A stretch of DNA of 8,158 nucleotides, taken from assembly GCA_019307645.1 (NCBI GenBank), contig JAFDJF010000074.1:1-8158 (forward strand). Reading direction: 5' to 3'. The stretch is from Deltaproteobacteria bacterium. GTDB lineage: Bacteria; Desulfobacterota; DSM-4660; Desulfatiglandales; Desulfatiglandaceae. The translations under genes were made by a program, and so were the position numbers. Below are positions 1 to 6,904 of the stretch, piece after piece; position 1 is the stretch's first letter, and each line of letters begins with the position of its first letter. The notes beneath the pieces were generated by a model. The model saw only the letters and a program-made list of their open reading frames with translations, had not been told where the DNA came from and did no database searches.

Positions 1-578
1 TCTGTCCACCAGGTTAAGGGGGCCTTGTTTATTACAGCGGTGACGTTTGTGTGTATTTTAAGGGTTTCTTTTTCCAAATCGACAAAGAGCCCCCGACCAT
101 GGACAGAGAAATAAGGGCCGAATATCTTAACAGGCTTATCTGTGCTTAACTGACGACTCTTTTCATTGATAAGGATGTGGTCGGTGACAATCCTGAATCC
201 GTTATCGGAAATTCCTTCCAGATTTCCCCAGAGGTTCATCTCTCCGGACTCTCTGGAATAATCTCCCTTTTCGCCAGTCAGTTCAATGCCCGGCCTGTCT
301 TTGGGTGTGACCTTCATCCGAAAATCATTGAACGAGATTGAATTCATGTCTCCCGAAGATCTCATCTCTTTGGCATCAATGGCCCATGTCACGCCTTTAT
401 CAGGGTTGTTCTGGGCATAGTGGAAGCCATTGAATCTGAGTCCTTCACCCGGCATGATATTTTCAATAAGGGTTTCCTGGATGACCTCTTTACCAGACCT
501 GACAAGGTAGAAACAAACCAAAGCCAGCAGGATGCCCAATCCTAAAAGCGGCCATTGTCTTTTGAGGAAGTTTCTCAT
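1..578 (-). CDS. lptC: LptC, LPS export periplasmic protein (3' end outside window)
   Basis: The frame is open from the ATG at 578 to the left edge (192 codons seen), so the C-terminus is cut off; the family is usually about 190 residues, so little is missing. The protein starts MRNFLKRQWP and has one membrane segment at about residues 10-26, followed by a periplasmic beta-rich part. That part contains the LptC-like stretches GLRFNGFHYAQN, VTWAIDAKEM and LTGEKGDYS, the repeating pattern of the beta-jellyroll fold. In the family, LptC is a bitopic inner-membrane protein that takes LPS from the LptB2FG transporter and hands it to LptA. It lies 51 bp after kdsC in the same direction, and kdsA-kdsC-lptC is a common order in which lptA and lptB follow. 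No clear Shine-Dalgarno is visible before the ATG, so translation may depend on coupling to kdsC. The family call is firm; the exact start is fairly sure because the membrane segment follows it directly. Confidence 0.87.
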   Translation of the reverse strand, partial: MRNFLKRQWPLLGLGILLALVCFYLVRSGKEVIQETLIENIMPGEGLRFNGFHYAQNNPDKGVTWAIDAKEMRSSGDMNSISFNDFRMKVTPKDRPGIELTGEKGDYSRESGEMNLWGNLEGISDNGFRIVTDHILINEKSRQLSTDKPVKIFGPYFSVHGRGLFVDLEKETLKIHTNVTAVINKAPLTWWT

Positions 579-629
579 CGCCGGAATTTTTATTATATCA
601 GCGCATATTTTGTTCTGTAAAGTGTATTT

Positions 630-1166
630 TCAGGAGAAGGCCGTTAGGGCTTCGTTCCAGTTTCCCTGACACTTTAGAAGCCATTCACACGCCTCTCTGA
701 CAGCCCCACGCCCGCGCCTGCTTTTGGTGATAAAATCTGCAGCCCCGCGAACTTCTTTTACCGCATCTGCCACGGCTATGCGCAGGCCGGATTCACTAAA
801 CATTGTCAGATCCGGGAGATCATCCCCCATACTGCAGACCTGATCTTTATCGAGGCCCTTCTCCTTTATCAACCGTCTGCACAGGGCCTTTTTATCGTCG
901 ACGCCCTGGTATAGTCTGTCAATGCCAAGGTCTTTGGCGCGATGCGCCAGAACCGGTGATTTCCGTCCGGAGATAATGACAACCTCGACACCGCTTGACA
1001 TGAGCATTTTCAGGCCCTGTCCATCTTTGACATCAAAGGTTTTAATCTCTTCTCCCTGCGCATTAATGGTGATACGTCCGTCTGTCATGACACCGTCCAC
1101 GTCCAGGCAGAGCAGCTTAATTTTGGCGGCCTTATCTTCCATCAATTGCTTCCATGGGTCGTTCAA
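630..1166 (-). CDS. kdsC: KdsC, 3-deoxy-D-manno-octulosonate 8-phosphate phosphatase
   Basis: KdsC is a cytoplasmic HAD-superfamily phosphatase that removes phosphate from Kdo-8-phosphate to give Kdo, the step after KdsA. It has 178 residues, the size of the small cap-less KdsC group, which works as a tetramer. HAD motif I is LDVDGV (nucleophile Asp22 and acid/base Asp24), motif II is IISGR (Ser66), the motif III lysine lies in DDKKAL (about Lys92-93), and motif IV is GDDLPD (Asp115, Asp116). The start at 1166 is a TTG that overlaps the kdsA stop as TTGA, which suggests translational coupling. An in-frame ATG at 1142 (residue 9), preceded by a weak GGAAG, is an equally possible start and would lose no catalytic residue. 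A KdsB or YrbI-type sugar phosphatase would look similar, but the position directly after kdsA settles the assignment. Confidence 0.93.
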   Translation of the reverse strand: MNDPWKQLMEDKAAKIKLLCLDVDGVMTDGRITINAQGEEIKTFDVKDGQGLKMLMSSGVEVVIISGRKSPVLAHRAKDLGIDRLYQGVDDKKALCRRLIKEKGLDKDQVCSMGDDLPDLTMFSESGLRIAVADAVKEVRGAADFITKSRRGRGAVREACEWLLKCQGNWNEALTAFS

Positions 1167-1984
1167 GATTTTATAAACTCGTGGATTCCCTTGAGCATGA
1201 CCAACAGGGGGCGGAGTTCCCGGAGAGGTATTGAATTCGGTCCGTCGCAGAGCGCAGCGTCGGGTTCCGGATGAACCTCCATGAATACGCCGTCTGCACC
1301 CGCAGCAACGGCGGCCCTCGACAGGAGGCCCACAAATTCCCGCTGGCCTCCCGAGCGGGCGCCCTGTCCTCCAGGGAGCTGGACACTGTGGGTGGCGTCA
1401 AATACCACAGGGAATCCGAAGTTTTTCATTATTGCTATGGATCTGATATCAACCACAAGGTTGTTGTAACCGAACGATGTCCCCCGCTCTGTAAGAAAAA
1501 TATCATGATTCCCGACGGAAGTTACTTTTTGAATGGGATGTTCCATATCCCATGGTGAGAGAAACTGGCCCTTCTTGATGTTTACAGGCAACCCGGTCCT
1601 TGCTGCAGCCAGGAGTAGATCTGTCTGGCGGCACAGAAAAGCCGGGATTTGAATTACGTCAAGGACGTCTGCAGCCTCTTTTATTTCCTCTGTTTGGTGG
1701 ACATCAGATAAGGCCGGCAATCCGGTCTCTTTTTTCACCTTCTGAATAATTTCCAGTCCCTTCTCTTTCCCGGGCCCCCGGAATGAGCTCAAGGACGTAC
1801 GGTTTGCTTTGTCGTAGGAGGTCTTGAATATAATCGGAATATGGAGATCCTCTGCGGTTTCTTTCAAAAAATGTGCAATCTCAAGCGTTGTTTTTTCATT
1901 TTCGATCACGCAAGGCCCTGCAATCAGAAAAAAAGGTCCGTCAGCGCTGATTTCCAAACGGCCGATTTTGATTACATTGTTCAT
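1163..1984 (-). CDS. kdsA: KdsA, 3-deoxy-8-phosphooctulonate synthase (metal-dependent type)
   Basis: KdsA condenses phosphoenolpyruvate with D-arabinose 5-phosphate to make Kdo-8-phosphate, the first committed step to the Kdo of lipid A-core, in the cytoplasm. The 273-residue protein is full length and shows the family landmarks: IAGPCVIEN, FKTSYDKANRTS, NIKKGQFLSPWD, TERGTSFGYNNLVVD and DATHSVQLPGG. Cys25 in AGPC, His199 in ATHSVQ, Glu236 in FMEVHPE and Asp247 in LCDGP match the four metal ligands of the Aquifex enzyme. E. coli KdsA is metal-independent and has Asn instead of this Cys. I therefore infer the metal-dependent class. The ATG at 1984 has GAGG about 10 nt upstream. It is the first gene of the kdsA-kdsC-lptC run and overlaps kdsC by 4 bases. 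Some related genomes have pyrG just upstream of kdsA; here there is a 429-bp non-coding region instead. Confidence 0.96.
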   Translation of the reverse strand: MNNVIKIGRLEISADGPFFLIAGPCVIENEKTTLEIAHFLKETAEDLHIPIIFKTSYDKANRTSLSSFRGPGKEKGLEIIQKVKKETGLPALSDVHQTEEIKEAADVLDVIQIPAFLCRQTDLLLAAARTGLPVNIKKGQFLSPWDMEHPIQKVTSVGNHDIFLTERGTSFGYNNLVVDIRSIAIMKNFGFPVVFDATHSVQLPGGQGARSGGQREFVGLLSRAAVAAGADGVFMEVHPEPDAALCDGPNSIPLRELRPLLVMLKGIHEFIKS

Positions 1985-2081
1985 TCTTAACCGTCCTCGA
2001 AGAAGTGTTAGCCCGGGGCTGGAAATAATTGCCGGTCTTTCATGGAAAATACCAGCAACGAGGTCGTAATGAAACTGCCTC

Positions 2082-2164
2082 GTAACTACTCAGGTTGTTA
2101 GGTTCAGGGTTCAGCGGTTCACGGTTGTTCCACAAACCTCTGAACCATGAACCTGACCAGTTAC
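2082..2164. repeat. Imperfect palindrome built on GGTTCAG repeats
   Basis: Two nested inverted-repeat pairs share this stretch. The outer arms are 2082-2095 and 2151-2164 (12 of 14 paired). The inner arms are 2101-2114 and 2140-2153 (13 of 14 paired). The right arms overlap by 3 bases, so the two pairings compete at that edge. The left half also contains three near-tandem GGTTCA units (2101-2120). The structure resembles REP-type extragenic repeats. It lies between the candidate kdsA promoter and the kdsA start, so it would be transcribed as a leader hairpin if that promoter is real. No transposase is nearby. Confidence 0.7.
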
Positions 2165-2183
2165 ACTGCTTCAATGATTAACT

Positions 2184-2210
2184 CTTATAGGAAGGCTGTT
2201 GTAAAGTCAA
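2184..2210 (-). promoter_or_regulatory. Candidate sigma70-type promoter for kdsA-kdsC-lptC
   Basis: On the minus strand TTGACT (2210-2205) and TATAAG (2189-2184) each match the consensus in 5 of 6 bases, but the spacer is only 15 nt, shorter than the preferred 17. Transcription would start about 190 nt before the kdsA ATG and run through the 2082-2164 palindrome. Confidence 0.3.
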
Positions 2211-2286
2211 GAAAAGCACCTTTTACCGGACCGGGCCGATCATCCGGTTGCCCTGTCTTCTTTTTTCCCTCACAAAATAGTACGCC

Positions 2287-2298
2287 GTTGAGCTCAAC
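2287..2298. promoter_or_regulatory. Perfect 12-bp palindrome, possible operator
   Basis: GTTGAGCTCAAC is a perfect palindrome about 50 bp upstream of the -35 box of the DUF39 gene promoter and about 75 bp from the candidate kdsA promoter. It could bind a dimeric regulator of either gene. I cannot match it to a known regulator, so the operator role is only an inference. Confidence 0.3.
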
Positions 2299-2349
2299 AG
2301 GAACGTGGTGAGAAATTCGGATTGATGTGGAATCTGCTAAAACTTTTGC

Positions 2350-2378
2350 TTGTCAGGGAAACGCATAAGCTTTATCAT
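2350..2378 (+). promoter_or_regulatory. Sigma70-type promoter for the DUF39 gene
   Basis: TTGTCA (2350-2355) and TATCAT (2373-2378) each match the consensus in 5 of 6 bases with an ideal 17-nt spacer. Transcription would begin near 2385, leaving a leader of only about 30 nt that carries the ribosome binding site. This is too short for a SAM or cobalamin riboswitch. Confidence 0.55.
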
Positions 2379-2413
2379 GACGAACCAAAGATTTTCAGGG
2401 AGGGCAACTGGTT

Positions 2414-3589
2414 ATGGCGAAAAAAAAGGCTTCCAAGACGATTGAAGAAATCAATCGTAGGATAAAACAGGGAAAAGCTGTGGTGGTTACCGCCGATGAG
2501 ATGGCCGATATCGTTAAGCGAAAAGGGCCGGAAAAAGCGGCCCGGGAAATTGACGTGGTCACAACCGGCACTTTTGCTCCCATGTGCTCCTCTGGGGCGT
2601 TTATCAATTTTGGTCATACGAAACCCGCCATAAAAGCCTCACGCGTGTGGTTGAACGGAGTGCAGGCCTATGCGGGTCTGGCTGCGGTTGATGTTTATAT
2701 CGGTGCTACCGAGGTCGTAAAAGACGATCCTCTAAACAGAGTTCATCCCGGACAGTTTAAATATGGGGGTGGCCATGTTATCCAGGATCTCGTGGCAGGC
2801 AAAAAGGTGGCGCTGAAGGCCACCGCCTATGGAACGGACTGTTATCCAAACAAGGGGCTCGAAAGGAAAATCACCCTTGCGGAGCTTCCCTATGCTATGC
2901 TGTTAAATCCCAGGAATGCTTACCAGAACTACAATTGCGCCGTCAATCTGACCCAGAAGACCATTTACACCTACATGGGGGTCTTAAAACCGAATGCTTC
3001 GAATGCCAACTATGCTACCTCCGGGCAGTTGAGCCCGCTTTTCAATGATCCGTACTACTTAACCATGGGCATGGGCACAAGGATCTTCCTCGGAGGCGCA
3101 AAGGGCTACATCATAGGTCCTGGAACGCAGCACAACCCTCATGCCAAAAGGGGCAAAAACGGGGTGCCTTTAACGCCTGCAGGTACACTGATGGTCATGG
3201 GTGACTTGAAAGAAATGGATCAAAAATGGGTTGCCGGAGCAAGCCTGCTCGGCTACGGGTGTTCCCTTGCCGTGGGTCTTGGTGTGCCTATACCCGTGCT
3301 GAATGAGCAGATGGCACGTTTTACGGGCATTTCCGATGAAGCGCTTTTCACCCGGATTATAGATTACGGGGGGGACTACCCAAAAGGGCAAGCCAAGAGT
3401 CTGGGCCGGGTGAACTATGCAGCGCTTAAAAGCGGCGTGATCCGCTTCAAGGGTCATAATGTCCCAACCGTACCCATGTCTTCGTATGTTAAGGCCCTGG
3501 AGATTGCGCGGATACTAAAAGAGTGGATAGAAAAAGGGGAGTTTTTGCTTACAGACCCGCTAGTGATGTTACCCAGCGTACCTATCTAG
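2414..3589 (+). CDS. DUF39/HcyBio homocysteine biosynthesis protein (putative L-aspartate semialdehyde sulfurtransferase)
   Basis: This is a COG1900/DUF39 protein of 391 residues. In methanogens (the MA1821 type) and sulfate reducers the family is needed for homocysteine formation from aspartate semialdehyde and a reduced sulfur source, replacing the usual Met enzymes. Visible landmarks are FAPMCSSGAFINFGH (Cys58), AYGTDCYPNK (Cys143), ATSGQLSPLFNDP and the glycine-rich FLGGAKGYIIGPGTQH. Cys58 and Cys143 probably correspond to the two important cysteines of the methanogen enzyme; Cys175 and Cys283 are also present. The protein ends soon after the family domain, so there are no C-terminal CBS domains as in MA1821. 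The small ferredoxin/NIL partner seen beside some homologues is not in the window. The ATG at 2414 follows GGGAGGG with a suitable gap. It is monocistronic as far as seen and convergent with a cysteine desulfurase gene across 10 bp. The family is firm; the exact reaction here is inferred. Confidence 0.9.
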   Translation: MAKKKASKTIEEINRRIKQGKAVVVTADEMADIVKRKGPEKAAREIDVVTTGTFAPMCSSGAFINFGHTKPAIKASRVWLNGVQAYAGLAAVDVYIGATEVVKDDPLNRVHPGQFKYGGGHVIQDLVAGKKVALKATAYGTDCYPNKGLERKITLAELPYAMLLNPRNAYQNYNCAVNLTQKTIYTYMGVLKPNASNANYATSGQLSPLFNDPYYLTMGMGTRIFLGGAKGYIIGPGTQHNPHAKRGKNGVPLTPAGTLMVMGDLKEMDQKWVAGASLLGYGCSLAVGLGVPIPVLNEQMARFTGISDEALFTRIIDYGGDYPKGQAKSLGRVNYAALKSGVIRFKGHNVPTVPMSSYVKALEIARILKEWIEKGEFLLTDPLVMLPSVPI

Positions 3590-3599
3590 TGGACACTAT

Positions 3600-4748
3600 C
3601 TAACCCCTCATCTTCTTCACCTGACTGATTATCAGGTGGGCAGCTTCTTCAACCTGGTCCATGGTATTGCTTCTTCCCACACTGAGGCGAAGGGCCCCCA
3701 TGCCTATTTCAGGGGGAACAGCCATGGCTGAAAGCACATGGGAGAGTTTGACCGTTTGATCATGGCAGGCGGCACCGGTTGATGCCATAATGGTGGGAAG
3801 TCCGCGAAGGATCTCACTTCCTTCAATACTTGGAACAGATACATTTAGCGTATTGGGCAGGCGCTTTTCGGGATGGCCGTTTAATACCAGGCCGTCCAGG
3901 GCTTCAACGAGGCGTGTCTGCAGACGATTCCGCAACCTTTCCGTTTGTTGAAGGTCATCCTGGAGGTGGCTCTCTGCAATCCTGCATGCCGCTCCGAGCC
4001 CTGCGGCCAGGGGGACATTTTCTGTGCCTGCCCGGTTTCCGCCTTCCTGGCCGGCCCCGTGAACCAGCGGGGTGAGGTTTTGACCGTTTCGGATATATAG
4101 TGCGCCGATACCTTTTGGGCCATATAGCTTATGCCCTGCCAGGGTCAGAAAATCGACCCCAAGATCGTTTACATCTGTCTCTATTTTTCCGACCGCCTGG
4201 GCCGCGTCCGTGTGAACCGCAATCCCGTGCTCCCGCGCTATTTCTGAAATCTCTTTTATCGACTGGAGCGTACCGGTTTCATTGTTGGCAAGCATGACGG
4301 TGATCAATGTGGTATTGGGCAGAATGGCATTGCGGACCGCTGCTGGATCAACCCGACCGAAACTGTCTACGGGAAGGATTGTGACATTGACGCCCAGTTC
4401 CATGAGAAACAGGGCCGGGTTCAGGATTGCGGGGTGTTCCACTGCAGAGGTTATGATGTGATGCTTTTCAGGCGCTTTGAGATCAATCAGGCCTTTTAAG
4501 ACCATATTGTTGGCTTCGCTTCCGCCGGACGTGAAGATTACTTCATCGGGTTGGCCGTTGAGAAGCGATGCGACCGCCTGCCTGGCCAGATCAAGCCCCT
4601 GCCGGGCACGCATTCCGAGAGGATATCCGCTGGAAGGATTGCCGAATTCCTCCTGCAGATAGGGCATCATCGCCTTTACTGCTTCCGGGTCCACCGGAGT
4701 GGTTGCATTGTGATCCAGATAGATGAGAGTGTTGTCCTTAAGCTGCAT
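3600..4748 (-). CDS. Cysteine desulfurase family protein (NifS/IscS-like, selenocysteine-lyase-like features)
   Basis: This is a PLP-dependent class V aminotransferase-fold enzyme that takes sulfur from cysteine (or selenium from selenocysteine), leaving alanine. I chose the ATG at 4748, giving 382 residues, because IYLDHNATTPVDPE, the usual N-terminus, follows it at once. A longer form from a TTG at 4796 would add 16 mostly basic residues and overlap dsbD by 14 bp; neither start has a strong ribosome site. In 382-residue numbering, His105 is in SAVEHPAI, Asp181 in HTDAAQA, the PLP lysine Lys207 in LAGHKLYGPKG, and the catalytic Cys328 in STGAACHD. The active-site loop GAACH and the ending LRLSVGR resemble eukaryotic selenocysteine lyase more than IscS (GSACTS). 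It is the second gene after dsbD, 34 bp downstream. No iscU, iscR or nifU lies beside it, so a housekeeping Fe-S role is not shown. Confidence 0.9.
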   Translation of the reverse strand: MQLKDNTLIYLDHNATTPVDPEAVKAMMPYLQEEFGNPSSGYPLGMRARQGLDLARQAVASLLNGQPDEVIFTSGGSEANNMVLKGLIDLKAPEKHHIITSAVEHPAILNPALFLMELGVNVTILPVDSFGRVDPAAVRNAILPNTTLITVMLANNETGTLQSIKEISEIAREHGIAVHTDAAQAVGKIETDVNDLGVDFLTLAGHKLYGPKGIGALYIRNGQNLTPLVHGAGQEGGNRAGTENVPLAAGLGAACRIAESHLQDDLQQTERLRNRLQTRLVEALDGLVLNGHPEKRLPNTLNVSVPSIEGSEILRGLPTIMASTGAACHDQTVKLSHVLSAMAVPPEIGMGALRLSVGRSNTMDQVEEAAHLIISQVKKMRG

Positions 4749-4782
4749 GACCTGCTTTTTCTCAAGCTTGGCTTTTTTCCTG

Positions 4783-6636
4783 CTATGATTCTTCAATTAG
4801 CTTCTTCATCCTGCCCAACACCACATCCCGGTTCACGAAAGACTCGATTCTCAACTCTCTTTCTGTAAGACCATCCCTGTTTATAAAAACAATTGTGGGG
4901 AAGCCTCTGATCTGATAACGCCTGTGAAGCTCATTTTGGTAGGGGTGCTTTTTTGTCATGTCAATTCGGATCGTTACAAAATGGTGACTTAAGGCAACGA
5001 TTTCCGGATCAGAGAAAACATGTTTTTCCAATTTCTTGCATGGCACGCACCAATCAGCATAAAAATCCAGAATCACGGGCTTTTTTTCTTGGGCAGCCTC
5101 ACTGAGAAGGGCCGGATCGTAAGCTATCCACTGAATACCCTTTCCGTCCGTGTCTGAAACACCAAACCAAAAAACCACGGACGCCGTGCAGAGCAGAATG
5201 ACCCCCAAGCCCTTTTTGAAATACGGGAAAAAAGGCAGGGTTCCTTCAGTTCTGTCGAGAAAACCCAGATGTACACCGGCCATGCCGATTATTGAGGCAA
5301 TTATCGTCGTTTCTGCTGAAGGCGCTGATATCAAGGGCAGTAAAATATACGCTGCCATACCCACAAGGCCCCATCCAAAGCCCTTTCTGATCCACATAAG
5401 CCATCCCCCTGACAAGGGCAGTTTTTTCAGGGCGTCTGAAAAGACCGCCAGGACTGCAAGAGGAAGCCCCATGCCGATACTGAGAACGAAAAAATAGAGG
5501 AACCCGAGGAACGGGTCGCCCATTTTTGCCACATAGGTCAGGAGCCCCAGCATAAAAGGCCCCAGACAGGGAGCGGCCACGATACCGAGAGTCAAGCCCA
5601 TGAAAAAGGTTCCGAAGTACCCTCCAAAATTCTTGGAAGCCAGCCGGGTCAGACCGGAAGGAAGCTGGAGTTCCCAGAGATCAAAAAAACTCAAGGCCAG
5701 AAAGAACAGGAATCCTGAAACCAGCATGAGCACAATGGGTTTCTGGAGGAGAACACCCAGCATGCTGCCTGTCAGGCTGGCCGTCAAACCCAACAGTGAG
5801 TTGGTAATCGCAAGACCGGAAATATACAGAAGCCCGTGAATAATTGTCCTGCCGCGTATCCGGTTGCTCATTCCCCCGAAATAGGACACGGTGATGGGGA
5901 TGAGGGGGTAAATACACGGTGTAAGATTAAGGGCCATTCCGCCAATGAAGAGCCCCAGCAAGGTCAACCAGAATCCAGCCCCAACCCCAAATCCGTGGAA
6001 TTGTCTGTCAGAAGTTGAAGGACCTTCTTCTGGTTTGAACATCTCTTTGTTCAGGTGTTTTGCCTCTGTTCCTGCGGGGACAATGGACAGATTCACGGGG
6101 ACCGGCACATCCTCCGGCGGCATGCAGAATTTTGATGCGCAGGCCTGGTAAGACAACTGGCCGCTTATGGCCAGGTTTCCCGAAGGTATTTTTTTGCTGA
6201 CTTTCAACATGGCCCGGACCAGGATTTCCCCGGAAAAAAGGTCAATCGCTTCATCTGAGTAGTCGAACTTTTTCTTCGCAGGTGAAGGGAATTGAATGTC
6301 CGTTATTTTGGCTGCTGAAGATTTTGGAAAAGAAAGCACGGTGGGAATAAGGTCTTTTCCGCTTTCCTGTGAGCCGTGAATGTACAGGGAACTGGCGATG
6401 CGCATCTTAAAAAGGATTGGGTAAGTCCCACCGGCCGGGTATTTGTCCTGGGAGTGGATAACATCAACTTCAACGGTGGCAGCCCTTGCGGGCGGAGAAA
6501 AGGAAAGAATAACATATAAAAAAATCAGTCCTGCCCATGCGAGGGATATCCCCGAAGATCTCCCTGCACGAAGCAGAAATCTATTTGGAAATGATCCGGA
6601 TGGGGCTCCGGATTTCAGATCGGGGGAAAAGGGCAT
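4783..6636 (-). CDS. dsbD: DsbD, thiol:disulfide interchange protein
   Basis: DsbD carries electrons from cytoplasmic thioredoxin across the inner membrane to periplasmic partners such as DsbC-type isomerases and cytochrome c maturation proteins. The 617-residue protein has all three parts. A signal sequence (hydrophobic about 30-48, likely cut after PPARA near 52) is followed by the periplasmic alpha domain with Cys166/Cys171 in ACASKFCMPP. Next is the multi-helix membrane domain (about 218-492) with Cys241 in LTPCIYPLIP and Cys357 in AAPCLGPFM. The C-terminal thioredoxin-fold domain has Cys530/Cys533 in ADWCVPCKK and the cis-proline Pro580 in GFPTIVF. All three redox pairs are intact. The ATG at 6636 is the only ATG, GTG or TTG between the upstream in-frame stop (6699) and the hydrophobic core. 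It lies inside a repeat copy that also supplies AGGAGG. The gene leads a dsbD-cysteine desulfurase run and has its own strong promoter. Confidence 0.96.
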   Translation of the reverse strand: MPFSPDLKSGAPSGSFPNRFLLRAGRSSGISLAWAGLIFLYVILSFSPPARAATVEVDVIHSQDKYPAGGTYPILFKMRIASSLYIHGSQESGKDLIPTVLSFPKSSAAKITDIQFPSPAKKKFDYSDEAIDLFSGEILVRAMLKVSKKIPSGNLAISGQLSYQACASKFCMPPEDVPVPVNLSIVPAGTEAKHLNKEMFKPEEGPSTSDRQFHGFGVGAGFWLTLLGLFIGGMALNLTPCIYPLIPITVSYFGGMSNRIRGRTIIHGLLYISGLAITNSLLGLTASLTGSMLGVLLQKPIVLMLVSGFLFFLALSFFDLWELQLPSGLTRLASKNFGGYFGTFFMGLTLGIVAAPCLGPFMLGLLTYVAKMGDPFLGFLYFFVLSIGMGLPLAVLAVFSDALKKLPLSGGWLMWIRKGFGWGLVGMAAYILLPLISAPSAETTIIASIIGMAGVHLGFLDRTEGTLPFFPYFKKGLGVILLCTASVVFWFGVSDTDGKGIQWIAYDPALLSEAAQEKKPVILDFYADWCVPCKKLEKHVFSDPEIVALSHHFVTIRIDMTKKHPYQNELHRRYQIRGFPTIVFINRDGLTERELRIESFVNRDVVLGRMKKLIEES

Positions 6637-6655
6637 TCTCGGACAGCCTCCTAGA
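6623..6655 (-). repeat. Repeat end forming the dsbD translation start region
   Basis: Read on the minus strand, 6655-6623 matches 7447-7479 on the plus strand in 31 of 33 bases. This copy carries AGGAGG (6652-6647) and, 10 nt later, the dsbD ATG (6636-6634); the other copy has AGGCGG and ACG at the same places. The inner part of the element (the GCCCGAAAAAATT arm) is not found here, so this looks like a solo or partial copy running into the first codons of dsbD. Confidence 0.8.
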
Positions 6656-6709
6656 CATCGCTTCTTATCCGGGTTGGACGGGCGGTGCCCAAAGGTTTAT
6701 TTTTCAGTG

Positions 6710-6739
6710 TTTATAGATTGACCGATCAAAGAATGTCAA
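6710..6739 (-). promoter_or_regulatory. Strong sigma70-type promoter for dsbD
   Basis: On the minus strand TTGACA (6739-6734) is a perfect -35 box and TATAAA (6715-6710) matches the -10 box in 5 of 6 bases, with an 18-nt spacer. The spacer contains the near-palindrome TTGATCGGTCAA (6730-6719; TTGA and TCAA half-sites 4 nt apart), a place where a regulator could block or modify initiation. The leader to the dsbD ATG would be about 65 nt. Confidence 0.6.
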
Positions 6740-6874
6740 TCCAGTTCCACAGGATGCGGTGGCCTGAAATGTTTTATTTTTATTCAGCCATTATTCATCG
6801 TACCAGACTTCAGCATTTTTTACAAAGGGGTTCCGTTGAAAAGGTGTCAGAAACCCAGGCTACAATTATTTTAT

Positions 6875-6904
6875 TTAACATTTTGTGCCTTAGTGCTATA
6901 TAAG
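6875..6904 (+). promoter_or_regulatory. Candidate sigma70-type promoter for the cNMP-fold gene
   Basis: TTAACA (6875-6880) matches the -35 box in 5 of 6 bases. The TATATAAG stretch at 6897-6904 offers two -10 choices: TATATA after 16 nt or TATAAG after 18 nt. The leader to the ATG at 6984 would be about 70-75 nt. Confidence 0.45.

Larger units (their letters stand above)
1985..2413. other. Divergent intergenic region between kdsA and the DUF39 gene
   Basis: No protein-coding gene is supported in these 429 bases. The region holds a candidate promoter for kdsA (2184-2210, minus), an 83-bp imperfect palindrome at 2082-2164, a perfect 12-bp palindrome at 2287-2298, and a good promoter for the DUF39 gene (2350-2378, plus). 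Short frames in it overlap these signals and resemble no known family. Confidence 0.75.

Noticed and set aside
2225..2247. Possible SAM-I riboswitch core before the homocysteine gene (a GACCGGGCCGAT-like stretch)
   Set aside because: It only loosely resembles the SAM-I core; the P1 stem, kink-turn and remaining helices are absent. The likely promoter at 2350-2378 lies downstream of it, so it would not be transcribed in the leader.
3587..3598. TAGTG-GA-CACTA inverted repeat between the convergent stops, as a shared terminator
   Set aside because: The loop would be only 2 nt, the stem is AT-rich and 5 bp, and no T-run follows on either strand.
6716..6730. FNR box in the dsbD promoter
   Set aside because: FNR sites have TTGAT and ATCAA with 4 nt between them (14 bp in all); here the palindrome is 12 bp, two bases too short.
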